From: an uncultured Lachnospiraceae bacterium
Lineage (GTDB): Bacteria > Bacillota > Clostridia > Lachnospirales > Lachnospiraceae
NCBI GenBank assembly: GCA_902785635.1
Contig: CACZZH010000056.1
Location: forward strand, 1 to 33,451
Reading direction: 5' to 3'
Length of the DNA stretch: 33,451 nucleotides
The position numbers and the translations under genes were made by a program. The notes below the pieces were generated by a model. That model worked only from the letters and a program-made list of their open reading frames with translations, searched no databases and was not told the DNA's origin. Within the stretch, counting starts at the first letter, position 1, and each line of letters opens with the position of its first letter. Below are positions 28,170-33,451 of this stretch, one piece after another.

Positions 28170-29057
28170 ATTCATACCTATCTTCGAGCTATCGGATTTG
28201 GACAGCAGCCTGGATCAGAATATGAGATGGAACAGCTGCTGGACAATCTGTTCCATACATATGATGAACGAAAGATCGTAAAGCTTGAAAACGGAAAGGC
28301 AATGTATGAACTGTCCCGTGCATTCGGACCGCATATGGGGATCCGTGTCTGCGGGGAAGTGGATGGATTCGGCTTTCATCGTCAATACTATTATCCCTAT
28401 CTGGAGGGACACTGCGAAACGACCGATCAGACAGTGATCATCAATACCCGCACGGATGGTGCCGGCTTTATCGGAGAAGCAGAGGACGGGAGAGTAGATA
28501 TCTCACTGATCTTTTATCTGCAAAATCCGGCGGATTATCTGCAGAACAGCTTCATGGGCTACCTTGCGGATCGGAGGATCACGACAACGATCACAGGACT
28601 CGCCTCAGGAGGCGCGATTCTGCTGCCCGGAAAAAGTGACCGGCAGGGAACGCATCGTGAGGAGCGTAATGATTATTACCGGCGTCATGAGCAGATGGTG
28701 ACCGCGGCGAAAAACGGCAGTGAAGAGGCGATCGAAAGCCTGACCATCGAAGACATGGATATCTATGCCATGATCTCAAGGAGAGTGCTGCACGAAGATA
28801 TCCTGACGATTATCGACACATATTTCATGCCTTATGGTATGGAAAGTGATCAGTATCAGATTCTTGGGACGATCCTGTTCTACACAAAGGTACGCAACAG
28901 CATCACCCGTGAATATGTGTATCAGATGACGGTAGACTGCAACGGGATGCTGATCGATCTTTGTATCAATGAAAAGGATCTGCTTGGAGATCCGGAGGAA
29001 GGCCGGCGGTTCAAAGGAAATATCTGGCTGCAGGGAAGGCTGAACCTGGATCATTAA
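28170..29057 (+). CDS. DUF3881-like protein with probable ATT start codon
   Basis: A 295-aa protein resembling the Lachnospiraceae DUF3881 family, function unknown. Sequence-supported start: AGGAGGTGAG (28155-28164) is the best ribosome site around, and the only in-frame start-like codon at proper spacing is ATT at 28170-28172. It gives a product beginning MHTYLRAIGFGQQPGSEYE before the first ATG (28227). An in-frame TGA lies 3 codons earlier, and no ATG, GTG or TTG occurs in between. Without ATT the product would lack 19 residues that look conserved (HTYLRAIGF). ATT starts are very rare (infC). The remaining protein is soluble, mixed alpha/beta, without recognised catalytic motifs. Confidence 0.75.
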   Translation: MHTYLRAIGFGQQPGSEYEMEQLLDNLFHTYDERKIVKLENGKAMYELSRAFGPHMGIRVCGEVDGFGFHRQYYYPYLEGHCETTDQTVIINTRTDGAGFIGEAEDGRVDISLIFYLQNPADYLQNSFMGYLADRRITTTITGLASGGAILLPGKSDRQGTHREERNDYYRRHEQMVTAAKNGSEEAIESLTIEDMDIYAMISRRVLHEDILTIIDTYFMPYGMESDQYQILGTILFYTKVRNSITREYVYQMTVDCNGMLIDLCINEKDLLGDPEEGRRFKGNIWLQGRLNLDH

Positions 29058-29093
29058 AGCTGACTTTATGCTGACTTAATAGGATTGTTAATC

Positions 29094-29155
29094 TTGACAC
29101 CGGCGTAAGCCGGTGTTATTATTTGTCTCGAAGAAATTCCGAGTAAAATACTAGG
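29094..29155 (+). promoter_or_regulatory. Promoter and candidate operators of the Rrf2/IscR-like gene
   Basis: TTGACA (29094-29099), 17-nt spacer and TATTAT (29117-29122) form a near-consensus promoter. The spacer is itself an inverted repeat, ACACCGGC-GTAA-GCCGGTGT (29097-29116). Downstream lies a second palindrome, CC-G-AGT-AAAAT-ACT-A-GG (29139-29155), of the general layout bound by Rrf2 regulators. Autoregulation by the following gene is inferred. Confidence 0.75.
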
Positions 29156-29170
29156 ATTTAGGAGAGCAAT

Positions 29171-29647
29171 ATGAGATTATCAACAAAAGGCCGATACGGG
29201 CTGCGCGCTCTTCTGGATGTGGCAGTATATTCCGAGGAAGAGCCGGTCTCGATCCGAAGCATTGCGCAGAGACAGAATATATCAGAGGCATATCTTGAGC
29301 AGCTTATGCCGAAGTTAAAAAAAGCCGGCCTCATCGACAGCCAGCGCGGAGCTTCGGGAGGTTACCGGCTTACGCGTCCGGCGGAGGAGATCTCTGTGGG
29401 AGAGGTACTGCGTGCCCTGGAAGGGGAGCTCGATGCTGTCAACTGCCCGGGACTGAAAGAAGCGGCCTCCGAGGAGGAAGGCTGCTCAGAGGCGCACACC
29501 TGTGTGACAAAGTATGTGTGGCAGAGAATTAATGACAGTATCACAAAAACGGTGGATGAGATCAGCCTGAGCATACTGGTGGAACAGAGCAGACAGATCC
29601 ATGAAGAGAGCAGCGCAAATGTATCCGGAAAGCGTGCATGCTGCTGA
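29171..29647 (+). CDS. Rrf2-family transcriptional regulator, IscR-like
   Basis: A 158-aa winged-helix regulator beginning MRLSTKGRYGLRALLDVAVY, with wing region QRGASGGYRLTRPAEEISV. Three cysteines in the IscR-type region (Cys92 in NCPGL, Cys105, Cys111 in CSEAHTC) could bind a [2Fe-2S] cluster; spacing is a little wider than in E. coli IscR. A C-terminal CC pair ends the protein. It heads the nifS-nifU group and has a palindromic operator just upstream, which supports Fe-S-responsive autoregulation. CymR-like cysteine control is the alternative, but that family lacks the Cys triad. Confidence 0.9.
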   Translation: MRLSTKGRYGLRALLDVAVYSEEEPVSIRSIAQRQNISEAYLEQLMPKLKKAGLIDSQRGASGGYRLTRPAEEISVGEVLRALEGELDAVNCPGLKEAASEEEGCSEAHTCVTKYVWQRINDSITKTVDEISLSILVEQSRQIHEESSANVSGKRACC

Positions 29648-29748
29648 AACGGTTTTTACAGATGACGGTCTGTATGAAGACTGTATTTTCAGCCGCGATC
29701 AACCGTGAGGCGCAGGATTGTTATGAAAAAATATGAGGTAAGGATTCC

Positions 29749-30933
29749 ATGAAAAAAATAATTTATCTGGATAATGCGGCAACTACGAAAACAAGTCCTG
29801 AAGTGGTAGAAGCCATGCTTCCCTATTTTACGGAGCAGTATGGCAATGCTTCTGCCATCTACAGCATCGGAAGCTCCAATAAAGAGGTGATCTCCCGGGC
29901 AAGGAAAGACATTGCGGATGTGCTTGGGGCAAAAGAAAACGAGATCTATTTCACGGCAGGCGGTTCCGAGTCCGATAACTGGGCATTAAAGGCGACCTGT
30001 GAAGCATATGGTGCAAAAGGAAAGCACATCATCACATCAAAGATCGAGCATCATGCAATTCTTCATACCTGCGAATATCTGGAAAAACAGGGCTTTGAAG
30101 TGACCTATGTGGATGTGGATGAAGACGGTGTGATCAAAATGGATGATCTGAAAGCTGCGATTCGTCCGGATACGATTCTGATCTCTGTAATGTTTGCAAA
30201 TAACGAGATCGGAACGATGCAGCCCATCCGGGAGATCGGCGCTCTGGCTCACGAACACGGCATTCTGTTCCATACAGACGCTGTGCAGGCTTTTGGTCAG
30301 GTACCGATCAACGTGGATGATCTGAACATTGACATGCTCAGCTCCAGTGCGCATAAACTTCACGGCCCCAAGGGTATCGGCTTCCTGTATATCCGCAAAG
30401 GCGTAAAGATCCGCTCATTTGTACACGGCGGCGCCCAGGAACGCAAGCGCCGTGCCGGTACGGAAAATGTTCCCGGTATTGTTGGCTTTGCAAAGGCTGC
30501 AAAGATCGCTCAGGAGACAATGGAAGAACGCAGAGCAAAAGAGATCGAACTGCGTGACTATCTGATCGACAGGATCATGGCGGAGATCCCATATACAAAG
30601 CTTAACGGACATCGCACAAACCGTCTTCCAAACAATGCGAACTTCAGTTTCCAGTTCATCGAAGGCGAATCCATGTTGATTCTTCTGGATGATAAGGGAA
30701 TATGTGCTTCCTCCGGATCCGCATGTACATCCGGTTCTCTGGATCCTTCGCATGTACTGCTTGCCATCGGACTGCCTCATGAGATCGCTCACGGTTCACT
30801 GCGTCTGACCCTTTCTGAGGAGACCACGAAGGAAGATATCGATTTTACCGTGGATCAGCTGAAAGCGATCGTAGAGAGACTTCGCAGCATGTCTCCTCTG
30901 TATGAGGATTTCATTCGCAGGCAGGGAAAATAG
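29749..30933 (+). CDS. nifS: Cysteine desulfurase NifS/IscS
   Basis: PLP enzyme that delivers sulfur from cysteine for Fe-S cluster assembly; 394 aa. PLP Lys203 is in SSAHKLHGPKG and catalytic Cys326 in SSGSACTSGS. N-terminal IIYLDNAATTKTSPEV and GGAQERKRRAGTENV are family signatures. The short active-site loop and pairing with a NifU-type scaffold fit the NifS subgroup. It lies 101 nt after the IscR-like gene and 95 nt before nifU. Confidence 0.96.
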   Translation: MKKIIYLDNAATTKTSPEVVEAMLPYFTEQYGNASAIYSIGSSNKEVISRARKDIADVLGAKENEIYFTAGGSESDNWALKATCEAYGAKGKHIITSKIEHHAILHTCEYLEKQGFEVTYVDVDEDGVIKMDDLKAAIRPDTILISVMFANNEIGTMQPIREIGALAHEHGILFHTDAVQAFGQVPINVDDLNIDMLSSSAHKLHGPKGIGFLYIRKGVKIRSFVHGGAQERKRRAGTENVPGIVGFAKAAKIAQETMEERRAKEIELRDYLIDRIMAEIPYTKLNGHRTNRLPNNANFSFQFIEGESMLILLDDKGICASSGSACTSGSLDPSHVLLAIGLPHEIAHGSLRLTLSEETTKEDIDFTVDQLKAIVERLRSMSPLYEDFIRRQGK

Positions 30934-31028
30934 ACCGGTATGAGGTCTTATAAAGTGGAGATGAACTGATAAAGATGATGGGTACAAGAGACCGTTCCTG
31001 TCCCGGAATATTAAAAGGAGAAGAATAA

Positions 31029-31466
31029 ATGTACAGCGAAAAAGTAATGGATCATTTCAACAATCCCCGTAATGTGGGAGAGATCGAAAACGCCAGCGGA
31101 GTCGGCACTGTCGGAAATGCCAAGTGCGGAGATATCATGCGGATGTATCTGGATATCGATGAAAACGGCATCATTCAGGACTGTAAATTCAAGACCTTCG
31201 GCTGCGGTGCTGCTGTTGCCACCAGTTCCATGGCAACAGAACTGGTAAAAGGAAAAACGATCCAGCAGGCGCTGGAAGTGACAAACAAGGCCGTTATGGA
31301 AGCACTGGACGGTCTTCCCCCTGTAAAAGTGCACTGTTCCCTGCTGGCCGAGGAGGCGATCCATGCGGCACTTTGGGACTATGCTGAGAAGAACGGCATC
31401 AAGATCGAAGGTCTCTCAAAACCCAAGAGCGATATCAGCGAAGGAGAGGAAGAAGAGGACTATTGA
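31029..31466 (+). CDS. nifU: Fe-S cluster assembly scaffold NifU/IscU
   Basis: A 145-aa scaffold on which [2Fe-2S] clusters form. Ligands are Cys33 (KCGD, with Asp35), Cys59 (FGCGAA) and Cys103 (HCSLL). It starts MYSEKVMDHFNNPRNVGEIE, typical of the family, with AAAGGAGAA 8 nt upstream. A very acidic tail (EGEEEEDY) is not part of the core fold. No C-terminal Nfu domain is present. The PARG gene starts 4 nt after its stop. Confidence 0.96.
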   Translation: MYSEKVMDHFNNPRNVGEIENASGVGTVGNAKCGDIMRMYLDIDENGIIQDCKFKTFGCGAAVATSSMATELVKGKTIQQALEVTNKAVMEALDGLPPVKVHCSLLAEEAIHAALWDYAEKNGIKIEGLSKPKSDISEGEEEEDY

Positions 31467-31470
31467 CAGC

Positions 31471-32307
31471 ATGAGATCAAGAGTTGCTTTAATACAATCA
31501 TTCAAAGATACCCAGCGTTATATTAAAGAAAACGAACAGCTTCGTGAGGAGACACTGCTTGCAATGGCAGCAACAACGCTGTATCTGGAAGGCTACGAAT
31601 CTTTTAATCCATCAATAAAGGTCGGGACTGCGAAGATCCGTGTGACCGAAGATACTACATTCCATTGTGCACAGACTCTGGTGAGCGAAACAAATGCAGA
31701 AGGTAAAGTAGCTGTTCTGAATTTCGCAAATGCGTATACTCCGGGCGGCGGAGTCACCGACGGCGCAGGTGCTCAGGAAGAATGTCTTTGCAGAAGCAGC
31801 AATCTTTACAACTGCCTGAATGTCCCGTATCTTCTGAAAAATTATTATAAATGGAATCGGAAGAACACGGGGGACATGGGAACGGATGCGCTGATCTACA
31901 CCTCCGGAGTGACTGTGTTTAAGACGGATGATGACATTCCGGAAATGATGGAGAAGGAAAACTGGTTTAAAACCGATGTCATTACCAGTGCAGCGCCATA
32001 TTATGATTCCTTCCGAAAAAAACCTGTGACTATGGAAACACTTGGAAATGTATTCTTCGGACGGATCAGGAATATTCTGGAAGTGGCAGCGGCCAATAAT
32101 GTGGATGCTCTTGTGCTGGGTGCATTCGGATGCGGGGCCTTCAACAATCCGCCTGATCTGGTGGCAGAGCAGTTCCGCAAACTTCTTATAGACCGCGGGT
32201 ACGGCCGGTTTTTCAAGGAGATCGTGTTTGCGATCAAAAAAAATGATACCCGGAATTCCAATTTTGAAGCATTTCAGGCAGCGTTCAGCGCAGATATTGT
32301 TTCATAA
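31471..32307 (+). CDS. Microbial-type poly(ADP-ribose) glycohydrolase (TIGR02452-like)
   Basis: A 278-aa macrodomain-fold protein of the bacterial-type PARG family (TIGR02452), expected to cleave ADP-ribose from modified proteins or polymer. The catalytic loop is clear: NFANAYTPGGGVTDGAGAQE, with the GGG at residues 92-94 and the QEE at 102-104. The C-terminal region carries GAFGCGAFNNPPDLVAEQF, also typical. ATG at 31471 is chosen since an in-frame start at 31363 lies within nifU. The 4-nt gap to nifU implies co-translation with Fe-S genes. Substrate is unknown; no ADP-ribosyltransferase gene is in the window. Confidence 0.88.
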   Translation: MRSRVALIQSFKDTQRYIKENEQLREETLLAMAATTLYLEGYESFNPSIKVGTAKIRVTEDTTFHCAQTLVSETNAEGKVAVLNFANAYTPGGGVTDGAGAQEECLCRSSNLYNCLNVPYLLKNYYKWNRKNTGDMGTDALIYTSGVTVFKTDDDIPEMMEKENWFKTDVITSAAPYYDSFRKKPVTMETLGNVFFGRIRNILEVAAANNVDALVLGAFGCGAFNNPPDLVAEQFRKLLIDRGYGRFFKEIVFAIKKNDTRNSNFEAFQAAFSADIVS

Positions 32308-32503
32308 CAGTTTAAGCTTCCCGGGATCTCTTCGGAAAGCTTAACAGAATCACAGGTTCGTGCAATAAAAGCTGTGCAATAAAAAGAAAAAAGGATTGGA
32401 CAGAAGAGATAGAATCGTGTATTATAGATATGTTCATCTGATCGCAGATTAACATCGGGCAGCAGGGTTCGTTCTGAGCGCCGATCAGATCTGGATCAAA
32501 TAC
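32308..32503 (+). promoter_or_regulatory. Leader with sigma-A promoter for the tRNA-Arg-like array
   Basis: No gene. A hairpin TTAAGCTTCC / GGAAAGCTTAA (32312-32344) follows the PARG stop but lacks a U tract. A good promoter follows: TTGGAC (32396-32401), 18-nt spacer, TATTAT (32420-32425). Transcription would begin about 32432, some 70 nt before the first tRNA-like unit at 32504. Confidence 0.7.
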
Positions 32504-32774
32504 GTCTACGTAGCTCAGCAGGATAGAGCGACCGCCTCCTAAAAAGCAGGCGATGCAGAAAGCCAGGTTGAGTAAGGCGGGAACACTCCGGTTCGAACAG
32601 AGTCGGAAAATTACAGCAGGTTTCACACGAGTTGTTTTGCAAAAGGGTTCAGTCCCTGTGAAACCGGAAATTTTCATCAGTTGTCTCCGGACGACGAAAG
32701 CCGTCCGAGATCATAAACACGGCAGCCACAGCCGATTGGCGAAAAACCCAGTGTTTAAGCCAAAAAATGGGCAT
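32504..32774 (+). ncRNA. tRNA-Arg(CCU)-like unit 1
   Basis: Its first 39 nt (32504-32542) are identical to the 5' half of the complete tRNA at 33337: acceptor 5' strand GTCTACG, D-arm and anticodon loop CTCCTAA. Then it diverges: CGCCT/AGGCG could close an altered anticodon hairpin. GTTCGAA lies at +87, flanked by ACTC/GAGT. No acceptor 3' strand is visible. The tail holds a 9-bp hairpin GGTTTCACA/TGTGAAACC, the shared AAACCGGAAA (32661-32670), CGGACG/CGTCCG, and the conserved terminal hairpin with GTGTTTAAGCC (32751-32761). Confidence 0.75.
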
Positions 32775-33057
32775 GTCTACGTAGCTCAGCAGGATAGAGC
32801 ACTCGCCTCCTAAGACTGGCACTACGGCTATCCGGCGAAAAATCAGAGAAACTGCTCTGAAGTTCGAAATGAGTCTCGGACAAGTACTTTTACAAACTAT
32901 AGAGCGCCGCCAAAAAACGGCGCACCATACTTTCCAGTGTGTATGCTTCCTGCTAACGGATTTCAGTCAAAAAACCGGGAAATGTTAGCAGAGAATCATA
33001 AATCGGTTACCGGCCGAATGGTGAAAAACCCCGTGTTTAAGCCAAAAATCCGGATAC
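32775..33057 (+). ncRNA. tRNA-Arg(CCU)-like unit 2
   Basis: Starts with GTCTACG and the same D-arm and CCTCCTAA loop. The anticodon-stem 5' strand differs (CACTCGCC) and TCGCC can pair with GGCGA about 25 nt on. GTTCGAA lies at +87, enclosed by GCTC/GAGT. The acceptor 3' strand CTCGGAC (32875-32881) pairs with five of seven 5' bases. The tail contains GCGCCG/CGGCGC, the 8-bp stem CTGCTAAC/GTTAGCAG and the shared AAACCGGGAA. It ends with a terminal hairpin carrying GTGTTTAAGCC (33033-33043) and a wobble-preserving change in its stem (TGGT/GCCA). Confidence 0.78.
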
Positions 33058-33336
33058 GTCTACGTAGCTCAGCAGGATAGAGCGACCGCCTCCTAAGAAG
33101 GTGGCATAGCTGAACCCTGAGCTGAAAGGCAATTGTATTCTGAAGTTCGAAATGAGTCTTGGACGTTGAAAAATTTACATCGAAGCGTTTTTGAAAAGCG
33201 TATGGTACGATGTAAACCCTGCGTATGTTTCCAGCTAACAAAAAGGTATCAAAAACCGGAAAATGTTAGCTGAGGATCATAAATCGGTTACCGACCGATT
33301 GGCGAAAACCCAGTGTTTAAGCCAAAAATCGGATAC
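33058..33336 (+). ncRNA. tRNA-Arg(CCU)-like unit 3
   Basis: Starts with the intact 5' half (39 nt). CCGCC and GGTGG can form an altered anticodon stem exposing TCCTAAGAA. GTTCGAA lies at +87, enclosed by ATTC/GAGT. The acceptor 3' strand CTTGGAC (33158-33164) pairs with six of seven 5' bases, so this unit is the closest to a foldable tRNA with an extra 34 nt. The tail has TTTACATCG/CGATGTAAA (9 bp), CAGCTAACA/TGTTAGCTG (9 bp), AAACCGGAAA, AATCGG/CCGATT and the terminal hairpin. Confidence 0.8.
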
Positions 33337-33410
33337 GTCTACGTAGCTCAGCAGGATAGAGCGACCGCCTCCTAAGCGGTAGGTCGGAGGTTCGAATCCC
33401 CTCGTGGACG
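33337..33410 (+). tRNA. tRNA-Arg (CCT anticodon)
   Basis: Complete 74-nt cloverleaf: acceptor GTCTACG/CGTGGAC, D stem GCTC/GAGC, anticodon stem ACCGC/GCGGT with loop CTCCTAA (anticodon CCT, reads AGG), variable AGGTC, T loop TTCGAAT. Discriminator is G; CCA is not encoded. The T stem GGAGG/CCCCT has an A-C mismatch at its middle pair and a G-T outer pair, unusual for a functional tRNA. It is the last of four tandem tRNA-Arg-type 5' halves and the only complete one. Confidence 0.93.
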
Positions 33411-33451
33411 GCCTGAAAAGAGTGGAATGTGTTAGCTGGCGGATAGCCGGC
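33411..33451. other. Array tail cut by window edge
   Basis: After the tRNA comes TGTTAGCTGGCGGAT (about 33429-33443), resembling TGTTAGCTGAGGAT in the tail of unit 3. Unit-type sequence therefore appears to resume beyond the complete tRNA and may continue past the window. Confidence 0.45.

Noticed and set aside
32553..33241. Short open frames inside the tRNA-like array (32553-32813 plus, 32996-33241 minus)
   Set aside because: They run over hairpins and tRNA-like segments, lack ribosome sites and are not shared between the units.
32504..33336. Group I introns in the tRNA anticodon loop
   Set aside because: No 3' tRNA half follows units 1-3, no recognisable P/Q/R/S core elements were seen, and a T-loop-like motif sits at a fixed distance inside the supposed introns. 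A full covariance search could still test it.
32504..33410. Scars of repeated phage/element integration at a tRNA gene, or a CRISPR array
   Set aside because: Integration scars usually duplicate tRNA 3' ends with an integrase gene nearby; here 5' halves recur without any integrase. Units are too long and structured for CRISPR. Integration remnants are not excluded altogether.

Overview
The window is a chromosome-origin region from a low/medium-GC Firmicute. Gene order, the mnmE-mnmG-rsmG-parA-parB run, a DUF3881-like gene and NifS/NifU-type Fe-S genes point to the Clostridia, most probably Lachnospiraceae. That placement is inference from gene content; no species can be named.

Layout. (1) 1-8270, minus strand: gyrA (3' end outside the window), gyrB, recF, yaaA, dnaN and dnaA, the classic replication-initiation cluster. 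(2) 8271-8600: DnaA-box cluster (oriC candidate). (3) 8606-14489: genes lying between dnaA and rpmH: gpmA (plus strand), two tandem long-inverted-repeat elements without genes (about 9440-10100), then a minus-strand operon encoding a secreted Ser/Tyr-rich protein, a lipoprotein, a MacA-like adaptor, an ABC ATPase and a MacB/FtsX-type permease. (4) 14791-22192, plus strand: rpmH, rnpA, yidD, yidC, jag, mnmE, mnmG, rsmG (ribosome, membrane insertion, tRNA and rRNA modification). (5) 22230-26709: a minus-strand degenerate alpha/beta hydrolase, a coiled-coil protein, two perfect parS sites, a block of nested palindromic repeats, parA, parB and a DUF4446 gene. (6) 26825-32307: serS, a DUF3881-like gene that appears to start at ATT, an Rrf2/IscR-type regulator with a palindromic operator, nifS, nifU and a microbial-type PARG macrodomain gene. 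(7) 32396-33451: a promoter followed by a tandem array of three tRNA-Arg(CCU)-like units and one complete tRNA-Arg(CCU), running towards or past the window edge.

The most unusual feature is the array at 32504-33410. Three 270-285-nt units each begin with an almost exact copy of the 5' half of tRNA-Arg(CCU), including the anticodon loop. The normal 3' half is replaced by unit-specific sequence, yet a T-loop-like GTTCGAA lies at exactly the same offset in all three (+87, against +53 in the real tRNA). The long tails carry hairpins supported by compensatory changes. This looks like a family of tandem tRNA-derived structured RNAs rather than simple debris. Its function is unknown.

Genes on both sides of dnaA mostly point away from the origin, as expected for co-directional replication and transcription. 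Transcription of dnaA, dnaN, yaaA, recF and gyrB is probably largely continuous, as are yidD-yidC-jag and mnmE-mnmG-rsmG. The IscR-like, NifS, NifU and PARG genes probably form one Fe-S-responsive unit, with PARG only 4 nt after nifU.
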